This document shows positions 25,617-36,823 of a DNA stretch of 64,000 bases, piece by piece (position 1 is the first letter of the stretch; each line of letters starts with the position of its first letter). Position numbers and translations under genes: made by a program. The stretch lies in contig NZ_CP036172.1 in assembly GCF_017357525.1 (NCBI RefSeq), positions 1,214,561 through 1,278,560 on the forward strand. The letters are read 5' to 3'. The notes beneath the pieces are model-generated. The model was not told the DNA's origin and made no database searches. It was given only the letters and a program-made list of their open reading frames with translations. The DNA is from Methanofollis aquaemaris. GTDB lineage: Archaea; Halobacteriota; Methanomicrobia; Methanomicrobiales; Methanofollaceae.

Positions 25617-28600
25617 TCACCGGCGGCGGGTGAAGGAGATTGTTCCTCCGGCCGCAAGCACTGCCAGCCACCAGGGCAGAGGGCTCTGCGCCGGGGCGGT
25701 CGGTGCGGGAGTCGTGGCCGCGGTCGATGCAGTCGGTAACGGCGTCTCGGAGACGACCGGTTTTTCCGCGGTGGCGTTCGCCGCTGTCGCGTTCAGATCC
25801 ACGGACTCCGCAGACGGCACAGTCACCGCGGGCTCTATCGCCCGGCCCGCCGCCACGGCGAAGTACGAGAAGCCCGGCGACGTTGCACGATAGACAATAC
25901 GGCCACTCTCCTCGCGCACGATCTCGGTCGGGAGCGCCACCCATGTTTCATTGTGATAGCGCCAGAGCGCAACCTCGTCCGGTGCGAGCCCATGCTCGTT
26001 CAGCCATGCCGCCGGGACGTCGAAGGTGAAGTTCGCCTCAGCAATCGCATCGTCGGTAACATAGGTGAGGTTGGCAGTGAGGTACTGGTACACCGCGCTG
26101 TCCAGACCGTCGGGCCCCTCATCCACCGGGGCGACGGTCACCATGACCCCGTCGATCCGCTTCGCAGCGGTGAGAGTGATCTCGGTCACCGCCGAACCCC
26201 TGAACTGCATCGAGGTGGTGGCGCCCGCGTTCAGGTCGCCGCCGACACCGATACCGCCCCAGTCGTCCCCGCCGTCGTTGTCGGGGAAGCCGGGCACATA
26301 CCGGTCCGCCGGTGCGACCAGCGGACAGGTGTCGTTGACGCTCATCGGAGTAAACGCGTTCCGGGCGGTGTACGGCGTCTCCCCGACCCCGTCGCCGTCG
26401 GTGTCGTTGCCCGCATAGTCGTCCCAGTAGTTGCCGAGGGCATGGGTGTAGTAGGTGCCGTTATAGCGGTACATGAGCGGCGCCGCGGTATTCAGGGTGA
26501 CCTGCCCCCCCATCGCGGCGAAGTGGCCCGCGCTGTTGTTGACAAAGGAGTTGCGCCAGAACAGGGTGTCGGCCGGATCGTCGGCGACAACGATCGCACC
26601 CACGATGTTGTCGGCGATGCGCGAGCCCGTGACCTCGAGGGCCGTGCAGTTCTGCGACACGAACCCTGCAAACCCGTTGGCCTCCATCGCCGAGGCGTCG
26701 ACCGAGAGGTTGTCGACGTACCGGCAGTACGCCCCTGCATTGTTGCCGGAGGCCAGGACATTCCTGACCGTGATGTCGGTCGAGTTGTAGACATACAGCC
26801 CCATAAAGTTGCCCGAGAGCGTGAGGTCCGCGGCGGTGACGTTCCGGCATCCCATCAGGTACACCATGCCGGCATCGGTGGGCACGGCCTCGTCGTACCG
26901 GTCGTTCCAGACATAGACCGGTTTTCCGTCGACGGTGTTCGTCTCGTCAATCACGACGGTGTCTTCAGCGCCGTCTGAGGGGGCGAAGTTGATGTTCCAC
27001 TTATGCCCGGCCATCGTGTTCTGTGAGAGCCCCCCGTTCTTCACGTCGTAGAGAGCAATCCCGCTCTCGCCGTTGCCGGTGGCCGTGCAGCGTGTCACCA
27101 TGAACGCGTCGGCGGACGAGAGGTCGATCCCGCTCTCACCGTTGGCGGCGGCGTTCACGTCGACGAATACCGTCCTGTTGGAACGGGAGACTTCGACGCC
27201 GCTATCATGGTTCACCGATACGTTGGAGTTGTACACACTGAGGTCGGCGGTATCAATGGCCCATATCCCGTCGTCACCGTTCCCGGCGAGGGTGCACTGG
27301 AGCACCATGACGCCGACGGCAGTATTGGTTCTCATCCCGTCGTCGTCGTTCCCGGTGAGATTGCACCGATACGCGATGACGCTTGAGGCATCGTCGACGC
27401 TCATCCCGTTGCCGCCGTTCCCGGTGAGAGCGCACCCGAACACAAAGACATTTGAGGCGTTGTTGACCTTGATCCCGTCGTGCATGCCATCAAGAACCTC
27501 GGTGTCGGCGATGAAGGTCTTTGAAGCGCCGTCAATCTCGATTCCGTCTCCCCCGCACCCGATGAGATGCAGGTCGACGAGCGTTGTGTCGTTGCCGGCG
27601 ACCAGGACGCCGTCGTCCCCGCCGGTGATCGAGAATCCCCGGAGGGTGACAGTGGATCCGGTCAGGGTGAGCGCGGTCCCGGCGCCTCCGTCGATGACGG
27701 CGTCGCGTGAACCGACGAGGGCGAGCGGTTTGTCGATCACGACGTTCTCGGCATAGGTGCCGTCTTCAATGAAGACCATCTGGCCGGGCAGGGCGGCTTC
27801 GACCGCCGCCTGGATGGTCGCATAGTCCCCGGGCACGCTGAGGGGATCGCGCGTGAAGGCCTTGATGCAGAGGTTGGTGTCAGGGAAGAAATCGGTCAGG
27901 TCGGCCCACTCTCTCCCGTCGATGCTCACAAAACTCTCGCCCGTGTGGGCGGTGGCATTGCTCGAGTAGTCCTCGATCGGCATCTCGACGGCGAGAGGGT
28001 GGGTGTCGGTCGGGGCGGTGAGTTTGAGGGTCACCGAGAAGTTCTGGCCCGGGACGAGGGGCACCGGGGTGTCGAGCGGGACGGTGTGGTAGCCGGGGAG
28101 TGCCATCGTCCCGTGTGCGGAGGACGTCTGGTACGGGATGCCCCCATCCAGGGAAGAGACCCTGACCTCGTACGCGGTGTCGGGTTCGCGGGTGAAGATA
28201 CTCACGGCATGCAGATTCTCGTAGCGTTCCACGGTGAAGAGGTTCGCGCCGTACATCGTGGTCGAGATGCCGATGCTCCGGGTGGAGCCGAGAGGGTCGT
28301 ACTGGTAGAGGTGGTCGTAGGTGCCGAGCGGTTCGCCGGTGAAGAGCACGGTCGCCGTGGCCCCACCGTCGCCGATATACTCCCTCGCCGGGTTCTTGAA
28401 GCGCCCGACGCTCCGGTCATAGTAGGAGATGTAGAAGTAGCCGTTGTCCCCGAGCGACGTGCCCCAGGAATTTTTCGCGATGAAGGCGCCGTCGCCGGGC
28501 GGGGTCTCGACGAAGTTTGCGGCCGGGTAGGCGTCGTCCCATCCGACCAGGAGGACGGCGTGGCCGCCGTCGAGTTTGGCGGTGCTGTTCTCAGGCAGAT

Positions 28601-29531
28601 AGTAGGTGGCCGCGTTCGGTCCGAAACAGGAGTAGTTCACCAGGAACCCGGCATAGAGCCCCCCGTCCTCTTTGATCGTCGTCTTGATCAGGTCGTTGTC
28701 GAGGGGACCGTCCCGCGGCGGGAGGTAGGTGACATTCTGCACCTGCAGCACCGGCGCAAGGCCGGCGGGGGAGTCTGGGGAGGGGTTCGGGAGGAGGTAG
28801 GGGTCGTCAGACTCGTTCACCGGCCCGGACCACCGGGCGAGGTAGGCGGTCGCCATGAAGGCGTTGCCGCCGTCGCAGGGCCCCCAGTCGAAGCCGTGGG
28901 TGTTTTTCATATTATTCTCAGAGAGGTTCCACTCCCCCAGGCCGTCGGTGAGGAGCGCGGACTCCAGCGACCCGAGAGAGGCGAAGGTCCAGCAGGATCC
29001 GCATTTCCCCTGGTCCTTCACCGCAGTGACGCGGCCCTCGTCGGCGAGGTTGAAGTAAGCCTCCGATGGCGGTTCGGCCGTCGCAGCGACGACACCACCA
29101 TCAGACCAGACCAGGGTGACGGGTGAGGGGAGGAGTCCGGTGAGGGGTGGGAGGGCCCTGTCCTCGGGGGCGACCGCGCAGAGGAGCACGGGGCCGTTCG
29201 CTGCTTCCTGTTCCTCCTGATACCTGACAAATGCCGGGTTCAGGGGAGCGGCCTCGAGGCCGGGAACCGCACCGGCGGTCAGGGTGCCGTCTGCGCCGGG
29301 GAAGGTGCCCGGATCATCCAGAGGGAGGATGAAGGACTGGTTCAGGGATGCGGCCTCAAAGTCAGGGACCGCATCGGCAGTCGGAGGGTCGTCCGCCCCC
29401 GGGGAAGGGGCTGGTTCATTCGGAGAAAGGAAGAAGGACTGGTCCAGGGGGGCGGCCGCACCGGGCATGGCAAGGAGGGCAAGCCCCACACAGACGAGCA
29501 CTGTCAGAATATGTCGTGATGGGATGGTCAT
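25617..29531 (-). CDS. Secreted papain-type (C1) protease/beta-helix protein, paralogue of the 20660-24142 gene
   Basis: A 1304-residue protein with the same layout as its neighbour: signal peptide (1-27), propeptide-like region, C1 domain with DQGKCGSCWTFAS (Cys), DGGHAVLLVGWDD (His) and KNSWGT (Asn), beta-sandwich, a beta-helix starting SVPGDYATIQAAVEAALPGQ with extra rungs, a PGF-pre-PGF-like domain ending SPGFSYFAVAAG, and a tail with QSPLPWW, one membrane helix and RRR. Differences: near residues 33-100 a unit of about 33 residues (LDQSF.., LNQSF.., LNPAF..) is repeated three times; the beta-helix is longer; and there is no poly-Gly linker. The start is ATG 29531, four codons into a longer frame. 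Likely a tandem duplicate, later split by the AIM24-like and small membrane genes. Confidence 0.85.
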   Translation of the reverse strand: MTIPSRHILTVLVCVGLALLAMPGAAAPLDQSFFLSPNEPAPSPGADDPPTADAVPDFEAASLNQSFILPLDDPGTFPGADGTLTAGAVPGLEAAPLNPAFVRYQEEQEAANGPVLLCAVAPEDRALPPLTGLLPSPVTLVWSDGGVVAATAEPPSEAYFNLADEGRVTAVKDQGKCGSCWTFASLGSLESALLTDGLGEWNLSENNMKNTHGFDWGPCDGGNAFMATAYLARWSGPVNESDDPYLLPNPSPDSPAGLAPVLQVQNVTYLPPRDGPLDNDLIKTTIKEDGGLYAGFLVNYSCFGPNAATYYLPENSTAKLDGGHAVLLVGWDDAYPAANFVETPPGDGAFIAKNSWGTSLGDNGYFYISYYDRSVGRFKNPAREYIGDGGATATVLFTGEPLGTYDHLYQYDPLGSTRSIGISTTMYGANLFTVERYENLHAVSIFTREPDTAYEVRVSSLDGGIPYQTSSAHGTMALPGYHTVPLDTPVPLVPGQNFSVTLKLTAPTDTHPLAVEMPIEDYSSNATAHTGESFVSIDGREWADLTDFFPDTNLCIKAFTRDPLSVPGDYATIQAAVEAALPGQMVFIEDGTYAENVVIDKPLALVGSRDAVIDGGAGTALTLTGSTVTLRGFSITGGDDGVLVAGNDTTLVDLHLIGCGGDGIEIDGASKTFIADTEVLDGMHDGIKVNNASNVFVFGCALTGNGGNGMSVDDASSVIAYRCNLTGNDDDGMRTNTAVGVMVLQCTLAGNGDDGIWAIDTADLSVYNSNVSVNHDSGVEVSRSNRTVFVDVNAAANGESGIDLSSADAFMVTRCTATGNGESGIALYDVKNGGLSQNTMAGHKWNINFAPSDGAEDTVVIDETNTVDGKPVYVWNDRYDEAVPTDAGMVYLMGCRNVTAADLTLSGNFMGLYVYNSTDITVRNVLASGNNAGAYCRYVDNLSVDASAMEANGFAGFVSQNCTALEVTGSRIADNIVGAIVVADDPADTLFWRNSFVNNSAGHFAAMGGQVTLNTAAPLMYRYNGTYYTHALGNYWDDYAGNDTDGDGVGETPYTARNAFTPMSVNDTCPLVAPADRYVPGFPDNDGGDDWGGIGVGGDLNAGATTSMQFRGSAVTEITLTAAKRIDGVMVTVAPVDEGPDGLDSAVYQYLTANLTYVTDDAIAEANFTFDVPAAWLNEHGLAPDEVALWRYHNETWVALPTEIVREESGRIVYRATSPGFSYFAVAAGRAIEPAVTVPSAESVDLNATAANATAEKPVVSETPLPTASTAATTPAPTAPAQSPLPWWLAVLAAGGTISFTRRR

Positions 29532-29621
29532 GGCTCTCATCTTCTTTATAAACGGGACATATGGGGAAAACAGGATATGAATTGTCCGGTTTGGGATTTG
29601 AATAATAGATATGTGATAAAT

Positions 29622-29635
29622 TTTACGATAACGGA
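29622..29635. promoter_or_regulatory. Shared upstream motif of the two protease/beta-helix genes
   Basis: TTTACGATAACGGA here and ATTACGATACCGGA at 24272-24285 agree at 12 of 14 positions, 92 and 131 bases upstream of the two paralogues. It may be a common control site or leftover similarity from the duplication. Confidence 0.35.
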
Positions 29636-29732
29636 TCGTTAGAGAAAGGAAATCTGATATATCAGAACCGATGGATACATGACGCCACCTCCCGGGGCCG
29701 GGGCCAGGAGATCAAAAAAGTCTGTGTTGAAT

Positions 29733-30058
29733 CGAGCATGAAGCGGGAGCACGTCTCATGCATACCGGATGAAAATTTCTCGTCATTCAATCTCTCTTTT
29801 TCAAGACAGGAGAAGCGGGTGGGATCTCGTTCAATCGCCGCCCCTCACGATCTTCAACTCTGCCTTCCCGGCCCTATCTTCATCCCGGGGGTCCGGGGGC
29901 AACGCCCCCGGCGCGAGCGTGTGGGAAGGCATGATGATCAGATGTGCCGCACCGATCGTAGACTCTTTCCTGGAATCTCACACCGGGGGTTTCACCCCCG
30001 GACCCCCACGGACAGAGGATAGGTGGGGGGCGGCACTACGCCACTCACGGTCTTCAAC
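29733..30058. repeat. Dispersed composite repeat, A (+) and B modules
   Basis: Begins with the A module (TGTTGAATCGAGCATGAAGC, then CTCATGCATACCGGATGAAA), then a B module with the hairpin CCGGGGGCAACGCCCCCGG, then a C-like stretch CACCGGGGGTTTCACCCCCGG. It lies upstream of the protease gene, so here A does not follow a gene end. Confidence 0.75.
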
Positions 30059-30372
30059 TCTGCCTTCCCCCCCTATCGCAATCCCGGGGGTCCGGGGGCA
30101 ACGCCCCCGGCGCGAGCGTTTGGGAAGGCGTGGTGATCAGACGTGCTGCCCTCATCGTAGAATCTTTCCTGTAATCTCGCACCGGAGGGGTTTTCATCCC
30201 CTGGGCCTCCGCGGTGAGGATAGCCGAGGGGCGGCAATGAAGTGGTAGTGCCATGTGGTTCCTGCTCGAAGAGGGAACAGGGATTCACTCACCAGAAACC
30301 ACCAGGAAATTTTCATCCCGTATGCTTGAACCCATCCAGGGTTCATGCCGAATTCTACACGGCCGAAAAAAA
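30059..30372. repeat. Dispersed composite repeat, B-C-A(-) copy after ahcY
   Basis: A full copy: the B hairpin (CCGGGGGCAACGCCCCCGG), linker with TCATCGTAGAATCTTTCC, a weak C hairpin, GATAGCCGAGGGGCGGC, then A on the minus strand (TATGCTTGAACCCATCCAGG and TTCATGCC). On the minus strand the T-run TTTTTTT lies between the ahcY stop and the A module, so this copy probably includes the ahcY terminator. Confidence 0.8.
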
Positions 30373-30376
30373 GAGA

Positions 30377-31603
30377 TTATGTCCCGATATCCCAGGCCGA
30401 GAGATAGGTCTTCTGCTCCTCGGTGAGGAGATCGATCGCGATCCCGAGAGCGGCGAGTTTGCGCGTCGCCACCTCTTCGTCGATGGCGTTCGGGACATCG
30501 TAGACGCCCGGCGCAAGATCCTTCCCGTGCTCGACCATGTAGAGAGCGGAGAGTGCCTGGAGCGCGAAGGAGAGGTCCATCACCTCGATCGGGTGGCCCA
30601 TCCCCTTCGGGGTGGCGAGGTTGACCAGGCGACCCTGGGCCAGGACATGGATCTTCTTCTCGCCCAGCGCGTAGGTGTCGATGCCGTCCCGGCGCTCGAT
30701 CGCGTCGGCGTGCTCCTCGAGCCATGCCACATCGATCTCCACGTTGAAGTGGCCGGCATTGGAGAGGATCGCCCCGTCACGGAGGAGCGGGAAGTGCTGT
30801 GCGGTGACGACCGAGGTGTTTCCGGTGGTGGTGATGAAGATCTCGCCGACCTTCGCCGCCTCCTCCATCGGCATCACGCCAAAGCCTTCCATATGGGCTT
30901 CGAGTGCCCGCCTGGGATCGACCTCGGTGACGACGACCCTGGCACCCATGCCGCGGGCCTTCCTGGCGACGCCGCGCCCGCAGTACCCGAACCCGGCCAC
31001 CACCAGCACCTTGCCGGCGATGAGACTGTTGGTCGTGGCCATGATCGCCGTCAGCGAACTCTCGCCGGTCCCGTGGACATTGTCGAAGTGACGCTTCATG
31101 GGGGTGTCGTTCACCGCGACCACCGGGAACTTCAGGGCGCCCTCGGCCGCCATCGAGCGCAGACGGTGGATCCCGGTCGTCGTCTCCTCGCACCCGCCGA
31201 CGACATCCTTGAGGATGTCCTGGCGGTGAGTGTGAAGTTCGTGGATGAGGTCCATGCCGTCGTCGATGGTGATCGACGGGCGGGCGTCGAGCACCCGGTT
31301 GATCGCCGCGTAGTATTCGTCGTTCGAGCACGCCCGCTTCGCATAGCAGTGCACGCCCGGCACCTTGCCGAGGGCCGACGCCACATCGTCCTGGGTGGAG
31401 AGGGGGTTGCACCCGGTGATATACACCTCGGCCCCGCCTGCCGCCAGGGTCTCGACGAGCACCGCGGTCTTGGCCTCCACATGGAGGGCCATGCCGATGG
31501 TCACGCCGGCGAGGGGCTTTGTCTCCTCGAATTCCTTTCTGATGCTCCCGAGCACCGGCATGTACTGCCTCGCCCAGTCCATCTTCTGCTGACCTGTCTT
31601 CAT
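30377..31603 (-). CDS. ahcY: Adenosylhomocysteinase family enzyme (S-adenosyl- or S-inosyl-homocysteine hydrolase)
   Basis: A 408-residue NAD-dependent hydrolase that clears the by-product of SAM-dependent methylation. Seen: substrate-domain [27 protein letters not shown], the catalytic region of ..NSLIAGK, the NAD-binding [18 protein letters not shown] and GHFNVEID. In Methanocaldococcus the homologue prefers S-inosylhomocysteine, made by a deaminase; the same may apply here. The ATG has GGTGA four bases upstream. It is divergent from hisF and ends in a T-run with a dispersed repeat. Confidence 0.92.
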   Translation of the reverse strand: MKTGQQKMDWARQYMPVLGSIRKEFEETKPLAGVTIGMALHVEAKTAVLVETLAAGGAEVYITGCNPLSTQDDVASALGKVPGVHCYAKRACSNDEYYAAINRVLDARPSITIDDGMDLIHELHTHRQDILKDVVGGCEETTTGIHRLRSMAAEGALKFPVVAVNDTPMKRHFDNVHGTGESSLTAIMATTNSLIAGKVLVVAGFGYCGRGVARKARGMGARVVVTEVDPRRALEAHMEGFGVMPMEEAAKVGEIFITTTGNTSVVTAQHFPLLRDGAILSNAGHFNVEIDVAWLEEHADAIERRDGIDTYALGEKKIHVLAQGRLVNLATPKGMGHPIEVMDLSFALQALSALYMVEHGKDLAPGVYDVPNAIDEEVATRKLAALGIAIDLLTEEQKTYLSAWDIGT

Positions 31604-31721
31604 ATTTTCACCAGAGCCTCGTGTCCATCTCTATTACGCGGCCCAGGCCATAAAAAGTATGAAGTCGTCCTCCGACCCCGCGTCCACAACGCTCATGACC
31701 GGAGCGGTCAGACGTATGGAC

Positions 31722-32528
<807 letters not shown>

Positions 32529-34128
32529 GGTCGAGTTCGAGCGCCGCCACCGGGTGTTCGAGGGAGAAGGCGGTGAGCACGTCGGGATAGATCTCACCAA
32601 AGACTCCCACTCTTTTTCCGTCCACCAGGACGTCGCCGCGCCGGCCGTCGATGAAGGCCGGATCCTCCGACTCGGCGAACTCTGCGGCCACGCCGCACTC
32701 GCGGCAGAGGGTCTCCATCATGGCGTAGGCCTCGGAGAAGTCCGCGCCCGGATGGATCGAGACCGCGGCGACGGTCTGCGTGGTGTGGGTTCCTCGGATC
32801 ACGTCGCCGGTCGCAAAGACCCGCTGCGGGAGTTCGCGGTGGCAGTTGATCTCCAGGATCTCCATGAGAAGCGGGAGGATCTCGGTCCGCACCACGGTCT
32901 GTTCTTCTGAGATCGGTTTGGCGACCCTGAGCACCTCGGGCGAGGGCTCGCGCCGCATCTGCTCGTACAGCACCCGCTCGCTCGTGAGGGTGAAGGGCAT
33001 CACCTCCAGGTAGCCCATGCCGGTGAAGACCGAACGGATCTCGCGCTGGAGGACGGCGACCGGGTGCTCCTTGCCGGTGGTGAAGGTCTGCGGGAGGGCG
33101 GCCTCGAAGTTGTCGAAGCCGTACGCGACGGCGACGTCCTCGAAGATGTCCCAGTCGTGCATGATGTCGGCACGGTACGGGGGCACGAGCACCCGCACCT
33201 TCCCGTCGGGCAGGGCCTCCGCGCCGAAGCGCATCTTTCGCAGGAGCGCCGCCATCTCCTCGGCCGTCAGGTCGATCCCGAGGAGGCGGGCGCACTCGGC
33301 CACGCTCACGACCCGCTCTGCGGGGGCGAGGTCGGGGTACGGCGTGCCGTCGATCTCGACGCTCTCGATGGTCGCCCCGGTCTCGGCGAGCGCGGTGCAG
33401 ATGATGTTGGCCGCCATCCGCACCGCCCGCTCGTCGGTGCCGGTGCAGTCCAGGAGGATATTCCTGGTCCCGGTGGTGACGCGGGTCAGTTCGCCGTTGA
33501 TGATCGGCGGGAAGGAGAGGACCTGATCGTTTGCGTCGACGATGAGCGGGAAGCGCTCGAACTCCTCGACCAGACGGGCATAGTCCCGGCCCTTCGGGTG
33601 CTCGGCAAGGATCTCCTCCATCGAGAGTTCGTCCTCGAAGTCGAGCGGGACAAACTTCCGGTCTCGCGGCGAGGCGAGGTACCGGAAGGGCGGGGTGACG
33701 GTGTCCAGGTCGTGGACGCCGATCGCCACCTTCCGCCGGCCCCGACCCAGGGCCCAGTGCAGGGACTCCTGAAGGGCCATCAGGCTCTCGATCCCGGCCT
33801 CGTCAAGGTTGACGTTCCTGATCACGGCCGAACCAAGGTGTGGGCGGATGGAGGCGAGGGCCGGGTCGACGGAGAAGGCGATCCCCGAGGGGGTGACCTC
33901 GTACTCGGGAAGCCCCTCCTCGATCCCCAGGTACCCCCGCATCGCCCTAGCCACGCCCTCGGTCGAGTAAAGGTCGACGCGGTCGGGGAAGAACTCCACA
34001 TCGACGTGGTCGTCGAAGGTCCGCTCGATGTCAGACCCGATGAGGGGCATGCGTTCGAGGATGGTCTCTTTATCGGTACCGACAAGCCGTTCCAGATATT
34101 CGTAGTTGAGGGTGATGACTGCCATGAC

Positions 34129-35562
34129 TCACTCCTGCCTCCTGATCGCCGGGCTCTCCCTGAGCCACTCGATGTCGCTGCGGTAGAGTTGCCTGAGGTC
34201 TTTGAGGCCGAGCCGGAGCATCGCGATCCGGCTGATCCCGAGCCCCCACGCGAGGACCGGGGTCTCGATCCCCCACGGGGCGGTGACCTCCTGCCTGAAG
34301 ATCCCGGCGCCGCCGAGTTCGACCCAGCCCAGGCCGTCGACCCAGACCTCGGGCTCGACCGAGGGTTCGGTGTACGGGAAGTAGCCCGGCCTGAACCGCA
34401 CCTCGTCAAAGCCCATCCTGTTGTAGAACTCCTTGAGGAACCCGAGAAGGTGCCTGAACGAGACGCCCTCGTCCATGACGATCCCTTCCAACTGCTCGAA
34501 CTCGGGCAGGTGGGTGGGGTCGATCGCCTCGCGCCGGTACACCCGGCCGAGGGCGAAGGCCTTGACCGGGGGGTTGGGGTGGGAGATGAGGTACTGGACC
34601 GAGAGCGGGGTGGTGTGGGTGCGGAGCACGCATTTCTGCGCCACCTCCTCGTCCCAGACGCCGCCCCACCCGGTCGAGGTGGTCTCGCCGCCGCAAAGGT
34701 GCATGTCGCGGACCCGCTCCCATCCCTCGGGCATCGGTTCGGTCCGGTCCAGGTAGAAAGTGTCCTGCATCTCGCGGGCCGGGTGGTCCTGGGGCTGGAA
34801 AAGGGCGTCGAAGTCCCAGAAAGCACTCTGCACGATCTCGCCCTGCATCTCCACAAAGCCCATGTCCAGGAGGACTCTCTTCACCTCGTCGATGATCCGC
34901 TGGTACGGATGAACCTTGCCCGGGTACACGCGCTTCGGCGGGGTCTCCAGGCTGTACCGCCTGAGTTTTGCCTCGCGCCACGACCCGGTGATGATCTCTT
35001 CCCTGGAGAGCGTGCCGGTCTCCTCGACCAGGTCGAGCCCGGCCTCGACGAGGGCGCGGCCCTCGGGGGTGATCGCGACACGGTACGAGACCGCCTCGTG
35101 CTCTTCGACGAGGTTGCGCTTGAGCAGGTCGGCGATGCCCGGCATCCCGTCCTTCGGGTCGGCGAGGGCGATCTCGTCCTCGCCTGCCGGGGCCTCGCCG
35201 GTCTTCTCGGCGACGCCTTTCGTGATCGCGACCCAGCCTTTCTTCCTGAGCCACCCGATCCCGATACGCGAGAGCGGGTGGGCCTGGAGATCCTTCATCG
35301 AGATCGCGTCCGCAAAACTCTCGTAGATCTGTCGCTCGGGGAGGCCGTGCTCCCGGTATTCCTCGCCCTCGGGGGTGAGGGTGTAGGTCGTCGTGCTCAG
35401 CCGCTCGACTGCTGCAAGCCCGTGCTCGGCGCAGAGGTTGGCATACTGGACGGCCGCTTCCTCCGTCGTCCCGAGGGCCGCGGCGAGGTCGCCGGCCCCG
35501 GCCTCGCCGAGCGGGGCAAGGGCGACAAGGAACTTCTTCTCATTCAAGGTGAGGTCAGCCAT
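34129..35562 (-). CDS. pheS: Phenylalanine-tRNA ligase alpha subunit
   Basis: A 477-residue class II aminoacyl-tRNA synthetase subunit. An N-terminal region with winged-helix-like repeats (about 1-200) is followed by the catalytic domain. Motif 1 region HPYQRIIDEVKRVLLDMGFV, motif 2 region PQDHPAREMQDTFYL and motif 3 ending GLGISRIAMLRLGLKDLRQL are all visible. The start is ATG 35562, whose A is also the last base of the trpS stop (TAATG), so translation is coupled; a longer frame upstream would overlap trpS by 190 bases. Confidence 0.93.
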   Translation of the reverse strand: MADLTLNEKKFLVALAPLGEAGAGDLAAALGTTEEAAVQYANLCAEHGLAAVERLSTTTYTLTPEGEEYREHGLPERQIYESFADAISMKDLQAHPLSRIGIGWLRKKGWVAITKGVAEKTGEAPAGEDEIALADPKDGMPGIADLLKRNLVEEHEAVSYRVAITPEGRALVEAGLDLVEETGTLSREEIITGSWREAKLRRYSLETPPKRVYPGKVHPYQRIIDEVKRVLLDMGFVEMQGEIVQSAFWDFDALFQPQDHPAREMQDTFYLDRTEPMPEGWERVRDMHLCGGETTSTGWGGVWDEEVAQKCVLRTHTTPLSVQYLISHPNPPVKAFALGRVYRREAIDPTHLPEFEQLEGIVMDEGVSFRHLLGFLKEFYNRMGFDEVRFRPGYFPYTEPSVEPEVWVDGLGWVELGGAGIFRQEVTAPWGIETPVLAWGLGISRIAMLRLGLKDLRQLYRSDIEWLRESPAIRRQE

Positions 35563-36815
35563 TATCCTTCCACCAGGTGTGCTGTTTCGTCCATCTTCTC
35601 TCTGAAGTCCTTCAGGAACTCCTTCGTCCGCTCGAGCGTCTCCTTCTTGCAGGTGCCGCACATCAGTTCGCCGTCCCGGCACTTGCGACAGATCTCGACG
35701 AGTTCCTCGTCGTCGGGCGTCATATGGAAGAGGTTGAGGAGATAGACCGGACACTTCTCGGGTTCGCCGCCGAGTTTCTTCTGCTCCTCCAGGGTCGTCC
35801 GCCCGCCGGTGAGCGCCCCCATCACCTTCTTCTTGAGGTCTTTGTCGCTCTCCCAGAAGGAGATGAAACTATCGGGGACGCTCGACGACATCTTGCCGCC
35901 CTGGAGACCTGGCATGAAGGTGTGGTAGGTCGCGGAGGGGAGGAAGAACCCGAACCCGCCGTGCTCGATCTCGATCCCGCGCACCCGCACTTCGACCTCG
36001 GCGAGGGCGGCGCCCGGGATGTCCACATGGCCCTCGTACCGCTTCGAGCCCGGATACGCGGCGTGGACGGCGTCGATCGCAGCCTCGGGGGCGTTCTTGC
36101 TCCGGACGCTGACATAACCCTCCCGCTGCTCCACGGTGAAGAGCCGGAGTTTGTGGGCGACGTCGCGCGTCAGCCTGATGTGAGGATCCTGGTCGATCCC
36201 GACCGGCACGACCGTCGGGGCCGGGCCGCCGTCGAGTTGCGGGTACAGGATGTCGCCGACCTGGGTGGCGACGCTCATCGCATGGGCAAGGGCCGTCTCC
36301 TGGCTGAAACCGTAGATCGCCGAGAGTTCGGAGAAGTTGATCTTGATGGCCGCCTCGAAGGCGAGGTCTTTGAGGGCGGTGTTCTCGCTCTGGTAGTAGG
36401 TGTGCCCCTCGTACCCGAGCGCATACAGGCAGGCGAGATATTCGCGCCCGTACTCCTTGCACTGCCGCCATGAGAGCCCCCGCACCGCATGGGCCTCGCG
36501 GTCGGCGACGCCGATGTACCCGGTGCCGCCCTGGGCGACGTGCCAGGCCACCTCTTTCATCACCATCAGGTGACCCAGGTGCGGGTGACCCGAGGGCATG
36601 AACCCGGTCATCACGTTGAAATGTTTCTTCTCCCTGATCGCCTCTGCGATCAGCCCATAGTCCCGGTGCCCGACGACGACCCCCCTGCGTATGAAGGAGG
36701 GGACGGTCGGGAGACCACCGGTGACGTCCTCAATCGGCTCGATGCCGAACTCGGAAAAAAGTTTTCCGACATCGATCGACTGGTTGCTTGCCCATGGATT
36801 GATCCCCTGTGTCAT
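35562..36815 (-). CDS. trpS: Tryptophan-tRNA ligase
   Basis: A 417-residue class I synthetase of the archaeal/eukaryotic type. The HIGH-type motif is PSGHPHLGHLM and the KMSKS-type motif is GGKMSSSVPDS. The N-terminal INPWASNQSID start is usual for archaeal TrpRS. A C-terminal CxxC pair (CRKCRDGELMCGTCKKE) could bind zinc. ATG 36815 is chosen over the GTG four codons upstream because GTGAG lies 8 bases before it. It sits 8 bases after endA and overlaps pheS by one base. Confidence 0.93.
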   Translation of the reverse strand: MTQGINPWASNQSIDVGKLFSEFGIEPIEDVTGGLPTVPSFIRRGVVVGHRDYGLIAEAIREKKHFNVMTGFMPSGHPHLGHLMVMKEVAWHVAQGGTGYIGVADREAHAVRGLSWRQCKEYGREYLACLYALGYEGHTYYQSENTALKDLAFEAAIKINFSELSAIYGFSQETALAHAMSVATQVGDILYPQLDGGPAPTVVPVGIDQDPHIRLTRDVAHKLRLFTVEQREGYVSVRSKNAPEAAIDAVHAAYPGSKRYEGHVDIPGAALAEVEVRVRGIEIEHGGFGFFLPSATYHTFMPGLQGGKMSSSVPDSFISFWESDKDLKKKVMGALTGGRTTLEEQKKLGGEPEKCPVYLLNLFHMTPDDEELVEICRKCRDGELMCGTCKKETLERTKEFLKDFREKMDETAHLVEG

Positions 36816-36823
36816 GTCGATTC

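Noticed and set aside
33064-35745. A very long open frame (893 codons) on the plus strand across pheT and pheS
   Set aside because: It is antisense to two clear synthetase genes; long antisense frames are common in GC-rich coding DNA, and the product shows no family pattern.
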